64,000 nt of DNA from Doryteuthis pealeii (taxonomy: Eukaryota > Mollusca > Cephalopoda > Myopsida > Loliginidae): the NCBI GenBank assembly GCA_023376005.1, contig CM042157.1:52101833-52165832 (forward strand), given 5' to 3'. The first letter of the stretch is position 1; each line of letters starts with the position of its first letter. Below, in pieces: positions 24,414 to 35,288 of this stretch. Made by a program: the position numbers and the translations under genes. Below the pieces are notes generated by a model. The model had not been told where the DNA came from, ran no database searches, and saw only the letters and a list, made by a program, of their open reading frames with translations.

Positions 24414-25530
24414 ACCCCCAGTACAACCTCCTCCAATCTCTTCTTCCTCATGCCCAAGAAGATGTTTACTTCATATTCCACTGGGGTGAGGGAATGCTTT
24501 TTGCATTTTAATTTTTCAGTCACCCGCTTAGTAAAATATGACCTCTGGCTGCCAGTGTCAAACAAGCAGTTGAGTTTGAGCTTGTGTTTGCCCATAGACA
24601 CTGAAAGGGATACTATAGATAGGATGAAGGGTTGGTTAAGAGTGCGAGTGCTGATGTACACATTAGTGGATAATGCTGACTCCTTTTCCTTCTCTGCCTT
24701 GTCACAAAGTGGACTGACATGTCCTCTTGAGCAGTCCTTAGTTTTATGTCCAGAGTTAGTACACAGGGTGCATATGCTTAATTCCCTACACCTAGCTTGT
24801 CTAGTCTGGGCATTAGCGTATGTCGAGCAGTGACTCATAGGATGACCCTCTGTTGTGTACAGTTTGCAGTAACTGGGAAGTCTGTCAGCCCTCGTGGTGA
24901 AATTTTCCAGTGCAGAGACGTTTTTACTCTCTGCCTTGGGATATTTATTTTTTCCCTCGCTTGAATAGAATTTATTCCTTTTGGGGTTAAAATTCTTTTT
25001 GCTGCTGGTTTTCACGAAGGTTTTAATGTTTTCATTGTAATTTTCAAAAATGTCCTTTATTGTTGGGTAATTAGTGCCAACCTTATGCACTAATTCCCTT
25101 TGGAGAATGATTGTTAATTTTGAAAATATTATATGGTTAACAATACTGAATCCTGGTGTATCTTCTTCAAAGAAATCCAGGTTGTATGAAGTTATCAGCT
25201 CCGACAAATCCGCCCGGGTCTCCAACAAGAAATGCTTCACGTTAGTGAAATTCGCATCGTATTTGGGAGAAGCATCCAACAACCGTTTGAATATCTCGTC
25301 CACAATTAGAGGTATGTCCAGAAATTCTTCTGTTAATAAGTTTATTGCGACTTTATAGTTAGCCTCCTCCAAAATTAAATGCGAAATCAACTGCGCCACA
25401 TAACCGGTCAAATAGCTCTTTAAAAGAGACAACTTGGCCTTATATGAACGCAATGAAGAGACACAGTTGTAGAATTGTGTAAGGAAATTTTAAAATTCAA
25501 ACTTGTCAGGCTCTCTTCCACTGAATTTCA
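24407..25530 (-). pseudogene. BEL/Pao Gag (DUF1759) with protease start
   Basis: The 348-residue open part (24407-25453) has the DUF1759 core at about 1-120 (LSLLKSYLTGYVAQLI, ANYKVAINLL), two zinc knuckles and the protease motif LFDTGSQRSYF near 298-308. Knuckle 1 (about 196-209) reads CKLYTTEGHPMSHC, so its second Cys is Tyr; knuckle 2 (about 228-241) is complete, CTLCTNSGHKTKDC. Upstream the same frame continues to about 25530 (LKFSGREPDKFEF, then a TAA stop, then NFLTQFYNCVSSL), so the real Gag started further up. Gag builds the particle; the protease cuts the polyprotein. Confidence 0.9.
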
Positions 25531-25985
25531 GACATTATGGGCATGGGTCAAAAACGTAGGCCTGCATATTAAGAATGGATGGGTCTGCCCAAGACCATCT
25601 GATATATCAGAAGGCCTGTTCATTGGGTGTGTGACGTCACAAAAGTAGGCCGACTTGAGCCTTCGAAATAGATACCGTTGTCTCGTAAAGACAGTAAATA
25701 AACAAAATTGTTACGTTTCATACTTTGTTTATAATTTTATTTATTTCAAATTTGAAAACAATTTTTATAAATTACTAGAAAATACGTGACCCGTTGGGTC
25801 ACCCATTGTGCTCGGTTTAGATTGTTGGAAAAAAATCACATGATAATATTATTTCACTAATTTAAAGTTTTCCCAAACTGTCCAAATAAGTTATTTAAAC
25901 TGGAGTAAACATTGTCAAATGACCAAAGGGAGAACAAGAGAAGGGTCACTTGGTTAGTTAATTTGTAATTAAAGGTAAGTAGGAT
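25531..25985. other. No gene recognised; palindromic CRE-like site
   Basis: AT-rich flank of the BEL element. A TGACGTCA palindrome lies near 25632-25639. This is the consensus CRE sequence and could belong to an LTR promoter, but no LTR pair supports that. Confidence 0.35.
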
Positions 25986-25989
25986 TTTA

Positions 25990-26460
25990 ATCATGGATAT
26001 CCATGACAATCTCTAGCCAACCCTACCCTATCAATCATTGTTCTCAAGAGGTCCTCTTCACAGCATCCAATATCTGCACAGAGTTGGTCAATGTACATCT
26101 TTGCTCAACGGTCCACACTGGCGTGCCTGTCTGCTGGTTTCCATACAAAAACATCATGAGTTTGTCCTTGATTCTCCAGCAGTGTCTAGCATTTTACTCA
26201 GATTGTTTGTGCGATAAGTGGCAAGTGGCCATACAGCTGCTTTCTCATGGGGTGTTGCTTCCACAACTTTTTTGAAATTACATACTGCATTCTTGTGCAG
26301 TTCCCATGTAGCTTATTCTCTAGGTGCTATGTTAGTGTCCAAGTGGTACAGTTGTACAGTAGCAATGATACAGCTATGGTTGTGAAGAATTGTTGCTTTA
26401 ACTTGTCAATGAGATCAGATTTCTATATGACTGATAGTCCATGGAAGACCATTGTGGAAA
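25990..26460 (-). pseudogene. LINE endonuclease-RT C-terminal fragment
   Basis: On the minus strand, interrupted by stops and a frameshift: LLLYNCTTWTLT, then RMQYVISKKLWKQHPMRKQL followed by YGHLPLI, then RASVDR-like and KMYIDQLCADIGCCEEDLL. These resemble the C-terminal region after the RT of a non-LTR element widespread in invertebrates (LLYGCETWTLT..., ...QLYGHLPPI..., ...QLCADTGCSLEDL type). The catalytic RT boxes are absent. Recognition comes from remembered family patterns and is not alignment-checked. The plus-strand frames here are shadows. Confidence 0.65.
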
Positions 26461-26464
26461 TTTA

Positions 26465-26855
26465 AAAGGATATATGTCCGTCCTTTTACTCCTGTAGAAA
26501 AATAAAAGTTAACTTAGCAAACTAAACCTTCATGGACAATAAAAGAAAAATTAAAAAGGAAAGGAGACAATAATTGTAATTCAAATTTTATTATAAGAAA
26601 AAAAAAGGCAACTAATGACTTGCATAATTTGTCCCTTATGCTAAGCGTAACAATTGGGCTCGGAGCCAAAAAAATAGGGAAAATATTACAAATTATAAAA
26701 GGCACGAGGCCGAAAAAACAAAGAATTTTTCAGATACAAAAAATTGGTAATTACTCACAATTACAAAGATAAAAATAAAAAGTACTTCTTCTTTTCTCTG
26801 TCGGTCGGTCAGGGGCGAACTCTTTCAATGGGGCAGAATGAAAACTGGCGTCTGT
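26465..26855. other. AT-rich, nothing recognised
   Basis: No domain-bearing frame. Poly(A) interruptions and a GGTCGGTCGG-type segment near 26800 are the only visible marks. Confidence 0.5.
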
Positions 26856-26859
26856 CAGT

Positions 26860-27114
26860 CTAAAGCTTCCTCTTTTTGGGGGTTGAAAGAGGTATCTGCC
26901 GAGGCCACCGATATAGTTCTAGTTGGTCTTGGTCTATGCCAGCCTTTACACAGGCGTCATAAATTTTGGTGTTAAGATTTTCGACTTCTTTCGTCCAAGC
27001 ATTAACACGTTCTTTCTCTACTTGGCAGAGAGATTCTGATAAATTTTCTCCGGTCTGTAGGTAGTTTAAGACACGAATTATCTTTCTTTTAAAGAGGTCC
27101 CTAGAGGCCAGCAA
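26860..27114 (-). pseudogene. Possible BEL-type Gag N-terminus
   Basis: An 84-residue frame (starting at a TTG, not an ATG) rich in charged heptads: LFKRKIIRVLNYLQTGE and QVEKERVNAWTKEVENLNTK, ending KKRKL. It could be a coiled coil. A plausible ATG lies just upstream near 27131 in another frame, separated by an A-run. The pattern resembles the coiled-coil start of BEL Gags, and the nearby BEL copy lacks that part, but a LINE tail lies between them. Alternative: an unrelated small open frame. Confidence 0.3.
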
Positions 27115-27134
27115 TTTTTGAATTCAGCCATTCT

Positions 27135-27433
27135 GAAAATTTTGGGTTAGTTTTTTAAATTTTAAAATAAGGTAATTTCACTTTTTTTTGTTGTATTTAA
27201 ATTCCTTACTTCAAACCAGTCGTCCAACTTCTATACAGAGTTTCTGCAATATGCGTTTTTATCTGCAAGAATATGGGGATTTTTGTCCCCGGAAAAGCAC
27301 TGTTTAGTCTAAACTTTAGACCCTACGTTTTGTAGGAGAATAAACCATACTTCGAACGCAGTGAGGAGATGGGTGCTGCTTTTGAAGAAAGGAAACAAAC
27401 GACTTTTTATAGAACAAAATATTTACTGTACAT
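27135..27433. other. AT-rich, nothing recognised
   Basis: No coding signal seen; it separates the small charged frame from the MITE. Confidence 0.4.
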
Positions 27434-27435
27434 TA

Positions 27436-27806
27436 GGTACACCCAAAATTGGCCTAAAATGCGTTTTTGACGAAATGACTTTAGCCCCTCCCTACAGAAA
27501 ATAATTGACCAAAAATCAGGGAATTATCGGATTTTAATGAAATTTTCAGTGTTTATTTATCAATGAATGATCTTTATAATGCATCATTTATTTTATTTCA
27601 AAACTTTCTCATTTTTTCAGGTCACTTAATTTTATCCCCCTTACTTTGGGGGTGTAAAATATTGGCGAGTTGTTCCTTGTTTGATACTAATTACAGTAGA
27701 AATAAAAAAGATAAAAGACCAAAGTTGTAAATAGAAAAAGAAATTTAAGTGGAATATTTTATAATTCGTTTTTTTAATTTTTAGCAGACGAAAAATTGGG
27801 TATACC
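27436..27806 (+). mobile_element. MITE family C, short copy with TA duplication
   Basis: A 371-bp element starting GGTACACCCAA and ending TTGGGTATACC, flanked by TA on both sides (27434-27435, 27807-27808). Its inside matches other copies at 44167-44890 (plus), 44900-45154 (minus) and 52660-53483 (plus), especially GGGAATTATCGGATTTTAAT followed by GAAATTTTCAGTG. No protein is encoded. TA target and terminal inverted repeats suggest Tc1/mariner-like mobilisation. Confidence 0.75.
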
Positions 27807-27824
27807 TACTGTTATAAACAGGGT

Positions 27825-27905
27825 TAGTAGCAAGCATATGGTGGCAAGGAAAAACAAACACAGATTTTGTTTCCTAAATTGTATTAACAAAAAGGAACAT
27901 GAAAG
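27825..27905. repeat. Short repeat shared with 37560-37640
   Basis: GTGGCAAGGAAAAACAAACA and AAATTGTATTAACAAAAAGG resemble GTGGCGAAGGAAAAAAACAA and AAATTGTATTAAAAACG at 37575-37640. Possibly an LTR remnant truncating the copia element. Confidence 0.5.
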
Positions 27906-27922
27906 GCAACGAAAAGCTGAAA

Positions 27923-28030
27923 GTGTTTTAACTGTGGGAAATATGGGCACACAAAACGTGACTGTCGTCTACTCGGGGAAGACTCTAAAGAAAGTTATAA
28001 AAGGAACTATCCAAAGAAGAAAGCCTTCTT
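27923..28030 (+). pseudogene. Copia Gag zinc knuckle (nucleocapsid)
   Basis: The frame reading KCFNCGKYGHTKRDC gives a complete CX2CX4HX4C knuckle, followed by a basic stretch with YKRNYPKKKAF. It would bind element RNA in the particle. The rest of Gag is missing upstream. The longer plus-strand frame at 27796-28032 is another frame over the same bases and is not the real product. Confidence 0.8.
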
Positions 28031-28845
28031 AACGTAAAAAACATAGGTAGAATCTAGTCGTTCTAAAAACGAACACGTTGTTGGACTATTTGTGCCATGA
28101 TATGAACAAGTTCATCAATTTGACAAAATTGGATAAAGCAGAGGATATAACCCTCGATGATGGACACTCAGATGAAGCATCAGGGACTGTTGAATGTGAG
28201 AGTGTCTGACGACAAGCAACAAAGATGTAGATTATATAAGACACTATTATCGGAAATTCCATGTCAATTGTCTTCCCCTGTCGCTAGGGGGACAAGATCG
28301 CCAATGGGATATTGGCGGGAGAATCAAAACCCTACGTGATTTATCACAGACCACGCACTAAGGGCAGTCGCGGTATTACCGTTCCCTAAACTTTCAACAA
28401 ACCTTCAACGGCATTAATTCCAGCATACTGTAACGGCTGTTTTAATAGCAAACTGAGAACAAGAAACGACCCGAGAAGCTCGCTTAGAGCCATTCCCTAC
28501 AACGAAAGAACACCTATCTCCACGACACCAAGAACTCTTAGAACAGATAAGTCTGGTCGCGAATTCCAACTAATTTGCAAACCCTTTTTGTTGTCAACCG
28601 TTTTATGTAAATCCTTGTACCCTTTTGTTGTTAACCATTTTATGTAAATCCTTGTAAGTTTTGTAATACAAGTGTCTGCATTCTACTTTTGTGTTTGTTC
28701 TTCTTTGTCCGACAATTTGCCAACGACTACGGGGAATAAAAGCCCCTTCGATCCGTAAATACTTTTACTATATGTTCCCAAATTATCATACAACTTGCTT
28801 AGTGTGTCTCGAGCTACTATATCAGAAAAGCCGTTCACATTCACA
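28030..28845. other. Foreign segment within the copia element
   Basis: Where the copia protease is expected no D[ST]GA motif is visible. The stretch holds a 38-bp tandem pair at about 28580-28657 (each ending TTTTATGTAAATCCTTGTA), an LTR-like feature, and a GAATAAAAGCCCC signal near 28735. Most likely another element's LTR or a heavily decayed protease region. Confidence 0.4.
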
Positions 28846-29990
28846 GAGTCATGTTGTCAACTTCTGGATGAAAAACGGAGTGTAGTAGCTACAGGTTCAA
28901 AAGTTGGGAACATGTACTTTTTTTAACTGTATTGAAGAACAGAAGGCAGCCCATACAGCAACTACATATTCGGGTGGTGACACGAAAGAGGAGATTTGGC
29001 ATCGATGATTTGGTCATCTTGGAGCAAAGAATGTGTACAAGCTAGCAAGAGATCAGCCTTAACTATGATGTAACAAAGGACATCAACGTTTGTAGATGGA
29101 AACATCACCGTTCCTTGTTTCCAAAATCTGATGGAAGGCGAGCCGCATAACTACTCGGAATTTTGCATAGTGATGTTTGTGGAAGAATAGAGACAAAATT
29201 ACTTAGTGTAGCCGAATATTTTGTCATATTTATTGATGAAAAATCAAAATATGTATGAATATACATACTTAAAAACAAAGGCGAAGTCTTTTAGAAGTTT
29301 ATTGAGTGGAAAACCATGGTAGAGAATTCCAGTGGTTAGAAAATTAAAACACTACGCTCTGACAATGGCGGGGAATACACTTTAAGAGAGTTTGAAGATG
29401 AGTTAAAAATAGAATCGTATACGCTATGTGCACACTGTTGCCAAAAACACCAGAGCAAAAAATGGCGAAGTTGAAAGGATGAATCGGACGTTGGTGGAAA
29501 CACGCAATGTTGTCAGATTCGAAGTTGCCTAAGAAATTTTGTCCAGAAACATTATCAACAACTTCATATGTTCGAAACCGAAGCCCAACAACTGCCGTAC
29601 AAGTAATGACACAATATGAAGTATGGAAAGGCTACAAACCAAATTTGAACCATTTACGCATTTTTGGATGTAGTGCCCAAAGGATGAAAGGTTGAAAATG
29701 GATCCTAAAGCAAAAAATAGCATTTTCCTTGGATATGGCATTGGAGTGAAAGGGTAAAAGACTCTTTGATACAGAAACGTTGAGAGTCTTCCATAGCAGA
29801 GATGTCATCTTTAACGAAACAGCATCCATAGGTGAACAGGGGACAGAAAGAGTTGGAAATCAACCTGTTGAATGTAAAAACATCAGCAGTAGTGATGATG
29901 AGAATTCACGAGAGGCCACAGGATCACGAAGATCATCAAGGATTAGGAAAGCTCCAGATCAGTATGGTGAATGAGTATATGTTGCTTACA
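28846..29990 (+). pseudogene. Copia pre-integrase and integrase
   Basis: Pre-integrase: SVVATGSKVGNMYF (about 28880-28920) and EEIWHR-stop-FGHLGAKN (about 28988-29035). Integrase core: ILHSDVCGRIETK with the first Asp near 29165, LRSDNGGEY with the second near 29365, and NGEVERMNRTLVETR with the Glu near 29475, each in a different frame. Then FCPETLSTTSYVRNRSPT and PNLNHLRIFGC in 29507-29695, the copia C-terminal signature. All three catalytic acidic residues can be seen, but frameshifts and stops separate them. It would have inserted cDNA; it cannot be made as one protein here. Confidence 0.88.
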
Positions 29991-29999
29991 GGTTGGATG

Positions 30000-31024
30000 A
30001 CCCATTAACAGTAAAAGAAGCACTTTCTAGTCATGAGAAAAGGAAATAGGCGAAAGCAATAGAAAATGAAATTAGTTCACTAAATTCTAATAAAGTATGG
30101 GATCTTGCTGAACTACCCAGTGGACGGAAAGCAATTGGAAGTAAATGAATGTTCAAAAGAAAATATGATGGTGACGGAGACATGAAACAACACACAGCTC
30201 GACTTGTGGCTCAAGGATTTCTTAAAAAATATGGAGTTGACTACGATGAGACTTTCTGTCCAGTAGTAAGGTTCGAATCAGTGCGAACTATTATTGAATC
30301 GGCAGTAAAATATGATCTGAAGCTATACCAATTGGACATAACCACTGCATTTTTAAATGGTGAGCTAAAAGAAGACATTTATATTAAGCAAACAGAAGGA
30401 TTTGAAGTCAAAAGCAAAGAGCATCTTGTCTATAAACTGTTTGAAACAGTTGCCAAGATATTGGAATGAATCCCTTAACAGTCAGCTAAAGAAGATGCAT
30501 TTCAAGCAGTTAGAAAATGACGCTTGTATCTACACACTAACTTCGGGAGGAGAGATCTTCATAGCAGCTGTTTATGCTGATATCATTCTGGCGAGCAAGT
30601 CTTCGACACGTATCCAAGAATTCATCAAAAGAATCTCAGAGAGTTTTAACATCAAGGACATGGGGAAACTACATTACTTCTTGGGTGTTAAAATCGCTTT
30701 TCCAGAGTCAGGAAAGATCCGTATCGGACAACCAGCATATATAGCAGAAGTTTTGAAAATATTTGAAATGGAAAATTCAAAACCTACAGCAACTCCAATT
30801 GATACTGGTGCAAAACTAACCAAAGCCACTGAAGAAAGCAAGTTATTCAACCAAGAATTGTATCAATCAGAAATTGGAAGTTTCTTATACCTTTCAACAA
30901 GGACACGACCCGATATTGCCTATGCTGTCAGCAATGTAGCCAGATTTAATTCCAAGCCTACTATAGAACACTGGAATATCTAAATGGTACACGAAACTAT
31001 GGGTTACTATATGACAAGGAAAAG
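30000..31024 (+). pseudogene. Copia reverse transcriptase
   Basis: Starts in the linker before 30149, then RKYDGDGDMKQHTARLVAQG and DYDETFCPVVRFESVRTI with the first catalytic Asp in LDITTAFLNGEL. A frameshift at about 30420-30460 moves to the frame of 30402-30983. There the active-site box reads YADIIL, one residue shorter than the usual Y-V-D-D-I-I-L form, consistent with loss of one Asp codon. Next come DMGKLHYFLGVKI and RTRPDIAYAVSNVARF. The frame ends just before the inserted element; RNase H resumes beyond it. Confidence 0.92.
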
Positions 31025-31030
31025 GTAACT

Positions 31031-31739
31031 TTACTGCCTACTGGTCTTCGAAGAAAGGGATTGCATGGCGTTTCTGTACTGATATCATTAAGTTTATTTA
31101 ATAAACACCGTGAAACTGTACAAGGAAAAACAAACAACATTCAATAAAAGGATAACAGCAAATACTTTTAAAAGAAATAGAAAATCCTCAAAGAAATGTG
31201 AGAGTGCTTACCGTGTCGCCTGTCCCAACCAGTGGCGTAAAACTAAAGGGCTTGTAAGTAACTCTTCCTTACCCTTTTCGGTTAAGGTTCATAAGACCGC
31301 AGAAACTAATGGTCGGCACAAAATGGGATTAATAAAGCCCATTAAACTACTCTAGATTGGATGTTAAGTATCTGGTCGGCATCCTTAGTTCCAGATGTAG
31401 TAAGTAAGTAAGCAAGCCAATAAGAATCCGGTGTTATAGTATTCTTTGTAAGTCCGACGTCCAAGATAATCCAAATAGCAATGAGCCAAGGTTAAGAATC
31501 AGCCCTCTATTAATACAGCAACAGCAGCAGCAGCACTGCCTGTGATTGGACAATAGGAATCTTTCTCGGGTCACGTTGTAGTCGACGAGTTTATATTTAG
31601 GAGTGACCATTTGCCCCATGCCTTATATCCAAAAATTTTCAACATTGGATACTGTGGTTGTAGTTAATTTTATAGATAAAAAAAAAATAACTATATAAAA
31701 ATAAGATATAATTAACTGGTCGGTTTAGCGGCAGTTACA
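31031..31739. mobile_element. 709-bp insertion in the copia element
   Basis: Flanked by a 6-bp duplication, GTAACT (31025-31030 and 31740-31745). Removing the insert and one duplicate joins RT-side and RNase H-side coding in frame, so the borders are secure. The right end GGCAGTTACA is an imperfect inverse of the left end TTTACTGCC. This fits a solo LTR (TG...CA-like, 5-6 bp duplication) or a small DNA element. A frame at 31110-31355 has no recognised domain. A CAG-type run lies at 31517-31538. Confidence 0.85.
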
Positions 31740-32228
31740 GTAACTGATTTTATAGGATATTCCAATGCAGACTGGGCTGGTGATTTTGATGACCACTGGT
31801 CAACTTCAGACCACCTGTTTAAATTAAGTGGAGCTGCTGTCAGTTGGAGAAGTAAAAAGCAGTCTTATGTTGCATTATCTACAGCTGAAGCAGAATATAT
31901 TACATTGGCAAATGCAGCACAAGTAACAGTATGGATACAACGTCTTCAAAGTGATCTCGACGAAGCCTCAATTGGACCAACACTCATCTACGAGGACAAC
32001 CAATCCACAATATGTATGGCGAAAAATCCACAATACCATAGACGAGCGAAACATATTGACATCATATTCCATTATATTCGTGAACAAGTTGAAACGAAAG
32101 CTATTCAACTGGAATATTGTCAAAGCAAAGACACAATTGCCAATGTGCTGATAAAAGCACTTGTGAGCTTACAATTCGTGAAGCTCAGAAAACTTTTAGG
32201 TATTAAAAAAATCATAGAACAAGTCTGA
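31740..32228 (+). pseudogene. Copia RNase H
   Basis: TDFIGYSNADWAGD supplies the first catalytic Asp; SWRSKKQSYVALSTAEAEYI holds the Glu and is the copia hallmark; LIYEDNQSTICMAKNP holds the next Asp; RAKHIDIIFHYIREQV closes the domain. It is open through to the stop near 32228, and this end of Pol is well preserved. The canonical TAD / TKAL ending is changed (IANVLIKALV). Confidence 0.93.
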
Positions 32229-32232
32229 CAGC

Positions 32233-32549
32233 AAGTGAGGAGGAGTGTTGAAATTTACTTTGGTCAGTGCTTGTTAAAACTACCAGACTGTAATAATAGT
32301 CAGGTCAGAAGTTATCTGCCACGGACCCATTTTTTAGGGTGGGTTACTTGCCCTTTTACCCTTTTCAGTCAGTCTGTAAATGAAATTTTAAAAAAAACGC
32401 ACACCTTATGTTTAATGAAAAGCAGTCCTGATTGCCTTGTTAATTGATTTTAAGGTATCTCGCGTGGAATATGTCTAGATGAGTAACTGCACTTGGCAGA
32501 GATAAAAAAGGGCTTTTTTATGTGGAATTAAGTTGATAAATTCCCAACA
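32233..32549 (+). promoter_or_regulatory. Polypurine tract and 3' LTR of the copia element
   Basis: AAGTGAGGAGGAG at 32233-32245 is a polypurine tract placed just after the pol stop. The LTR then starts TGTTGAAATTT at 32246 and plausibly ends CCCAACA at 32549 (TGTTG...CAACA ends, 304 bp). The 3' border is inferred from those ends; no second LTR is available to compare. Confidence 0.65.
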
Positions 32550-32734
32550 AACCCAACCATTTTCAGGTAGACTCCATTGATTCTACTGCACTTATAGCGA
32601 TTTCTTATACAAAGAGAGGCCATAATAGCATTGGAATAAAAAACATGCTGAAGGCACCATACCTTGTATTTTCCTTGCAGAGGACAGCGATCGATATTAT
32701 AGAGACCTTTCAATACCCAATAAGAGCTTTGGAG

Positions 32735-32850
32735 GGCCATACCCAGACGGATACTACAACCTAGTTATGTTAGACCAGAGGTCAAGATACCAGTAGTGGA
32801 AGAGGTACAAAATACATCTTTTAAACAGACCAGAATAAAACTCGTTGCCG
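32735..32850 (+). pseudogene. Ty3/gypsy integrase core fragment, first part
   Basis: PDGYYNLVMLDQRSRY followed, after a one-base frameshift, by VVEEVQNTSFKQTRIKL. This corresponds to the region around the first catalytic Asp through the strand that follows it. It stops at the hairpin at 32853. It may be the missing front part of the fragment at 35289-35577. Confidence 0.75.
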
Positions 32851-32852
32851 GC

Positions 32853-32887
32853 CTGAATTCCTAAGTCCTTTCGACTTAGGAATTCAG
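32853..32887. repeat. Perfect hairpin, 15-bp arms
   Basis: CTGAATTCCTAAGTC and its exact complement flank the loop CTTTC. It lies right at the end of integrase homology, like a boundary mark of an insertion. Confidence 0.95.
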
Positions 32888-32889
32888 AA

Positions 32890-34740
32890 TTCCTGCTTGT
32901 GGCCAAATCCCAACGCCACCTATCGGCCGAACGAACCACAGCAAGGGAAGATAACTCATTTTGGACTTATGTCCACCCAGACTTCGTTTGATTGACCCAA
33001 CAGGGGGAACTCAAATCTCTTGAAGTTGGGAAGAATGTTGAGACCTCATAAATAAAGCTGAATCATTACTGGACATAAATAAACACAAATACTTGACATG
33101 AGCACACACACACACACATACACCGACAGGCATCAAATTTTTGAAATAAAATTCAGTTGTTATCCTGTTATCAAATAGTGTTGACTTGTTTTATTCTCGC
33201 TTAAAGAACCCACAGTTACCCTTTTTATAAGCTGGGTTATAAAAAGGATTAAGCATAAAACTTGATAGCTTGCGGGTTGTAGGTTCTTTGTGTGATAAGA
33301 TTGTAGTGTAATCCATGAAAGGCTTCACTGGTATTTGACAAAAATAAAGTAAGAGAGAGATTTGTATAGCAAATTGATTTACTTTCTTGAACGTTAATAA
33401 TAAAGACAGTTTCATTTTACAACAAAAATACCTTCAAAGGGGACAAAAATAGTTTACGAACTCACAGTTCTTTAGTCTTTATAACTTAAAAAAAATTATT
33501 GAATAAATGAGGCAATGGCAGCCAAGCTTACATAACCGCTTGACTTTACAAACATTTAAAAAACAACAACCCAAAAACCATAGATGCTGTCGATGTATGC
33601 CGACGTGGCATGTTTGAAAGACTCATCCTGAGTCAATACTACATGGACTATCAATCGCATTATAAGCGGCGCAACATTCAGCCCGAAACTTAGTCGCATA
33701 AGGCAGTATACGACGTAATTTTGAGGCTAATTTGATATTTAAAATGTATTAAGAATAAATTACATATGTAATATTATTTTTATTTTTATTTTTTTCCCTA
33801 CCGATGCTCATTATTATGTATGTACAAAATACGGACATTTGTGGGGATTAAAAAAATACAAAAATAAAATAGCAAAACTCCCATGGGGCTTTTCAGTAGA
33901 AATTCGATCTGCGCATATCCGAGGAAAAAGACTGACTTCCTTCCTCAAAAAGAATCCCTCTGTCATTCTGAGGCCGTAATTGGGTATAGTTGGTCCTTTT
34001 TAGCCAGGGAGATTTTCCGTCGCTACAGGCCACTATGACTTTGTTCGATAAAGCCTGAGAAATAAAACCACCTTCTTCCTTTGTCTCTTTCCTTTTCGTT
34101 CCTTGGTTCCATTTTATAAGAAATAATATTACTTTACACAGTTACCTCCCTTTGACCATTGCCAAACACAGAGTCCATGGGTCTTTTAGCCACCACCTGA
34201 TAAGAAACCTCATGCGATTGGCTAAGGGACTTTGTCAGCAACCAATCAGAGCACACGTTACTAGGCTTAGTTTGGCCGCCAATTTCGAGGGTTGATACCA
34301 TCAATCTCGCTCTTTCGCTGCGACGCCGTCGAAGAACGACGTGCTTTTTTGAAGCCAGCTTACTGAAGGGCCGGTGACGCGTAACGTCAAACAACAAAGC
34401 TAGCAAGACATTCCTACCAGAGACAGTTAAGTCACGCAAAGCATTATTTTGCAACCAAACCATACCCTCTTACACCTTACGCCTTCAATTGTAACACATT
34501 TGTAAACCACACACATTTTGTATGTCACAAGTTACACATTGTATATTGTATGTTGTCTATGCAAGTTGTTTGATAAATGCAGTTTTTTATAAAGCCTTGA
34601 GTTGTATTCGTTACCTGTTGACTTTATCTTTATCTTGTCTAGATACTTTTTTCTATATTTTGCAAAATAATAATACAATTTGTGAACTCGTAAAGTTCGG
34701 GTACGACACACAAAGAAAAGGCTGTAGATTTGACTGTCCG
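32890..34740. other. No gene recognised
   Basis: Contains a (CA)n run at about 33103-33118. A moderately GC-rich stretch at 34130-34470 carries a 109-residue minus-strand frame at 34134-34463 rich in Arg and Ser, with no domain I recognise. The rest is AT-rich. I cannot assign an element class. Confidence 0.45.
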
Positions 34741-34744
34741 AAGG

Positions 34745-35283
34745 TTGTCACTTGACACCGAGAAAAAAAATTTTTTTTTTGAATTCTCTTTTTTTCAGGT
34801 ATTGCTAATAGTTGAATTTAAAAAAAAAAAGAAGAACAACAAAAAAAACGAAAAAAAAAACGTAACTTCATCTCAAGAAACAAGCATTAATGAATGCCTT
34901 TTGAATTCCTTTTAAAAAAAGAAGAAACAAAAATTTGACTTCATTTTGGAAAAAACGAGCATTATTGTATGCCTTTTGAATTTAAATAAATAAATAAATA
35001 AAGATTCTTATTCACCGCTCGAATAATAAACACTACAAAACTTACCACAGGAATACATTTCATTGAGAGAAAAAAAGGACCAGTAAACTGCTAAGTGGTT
35101 AACAAGTCAAAGGGAAAGAATTTGACGCCAGCAATCTTTTGAAAAAAAAGAAAAAAAACGTAACTTCATTTCAAGAAACAAGCATTAATGAATGCCTTTT
35201 GAATTCCTCTAAAAAAAGAACAAACAAAAATGTGACTTCATTTTGGAAAAAACAAGCATTATTGTATGCCTTTTGAATTAAAA
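34745..35283 (+). repeat. A-rich block with four related ~60-bp units
   Basis: Two ~125-bp copies (34855-34980 and 35155-35280) are nearly identical. Each is itself a doublet: GTAACTTCAT...AAGCATTAATGAATGCC TTTTGAATTC, then GACTTCATTTTGG...GCATTATTGTATGCC TTTTGAATT. A (AAAT)n run lies at about 34981-35005. The second copy ends where gypsy integrase homology resumes. Confidence 0.85.
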
Positions 35284-35288
35284 AAAAT

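Larger units (their letters stand above)
20633..25530 (-). mobile_element. BEL/Pao LTR retrotransposon, decayed
   Basis: Domains on the minus strand run Gag (DUF1759 type, zinc knuckles) - protease - RT - RNase H - integrase, the BEL/Pao order and signature set. Reading frames are broken at several points and catalytic residues are changed. I cannot match an LTR pair: 20457-20632 and 25531-25780 do not align with each other by eye. The 5' part of Gag is missing. Non-functional as read. Confidence 0.9.
27915..32549 (+). mobile_element. Ty1/copia LTR retrotransposon, decayed and nested
   Basis: Plus-strand order: Gag zinc knuckle, pre-integrase, integrase, RT, RNase H, polypurine tract, LTR. 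This integrase-before-RT order defines Ty1/copia. A 709-bp insertion splits it at 31031-31739, foreign sequence occupies about 28030-28845, and frames are broken repeatedly. No 5' LTR or primer site was found; a MITE and an LTR-like scrap sit where the 5' end should be. Confidence 0.92.

Noticed and set aside
24069..24833. Plus-strand open frames over the BEL element
   Set aside because: Shadows of the Gag-protease frames on the minus strand.
26003..26465. Plus-strand open frames
   Set aside because: The minus strand carries recognisable LINE C-terminal motifs over the same bases.
31434..31619. Cys-run frame (CCCCCCC) as a small secreted peptide
   Set aside because: It translates a CAG-type triplet run inside the inserted element.
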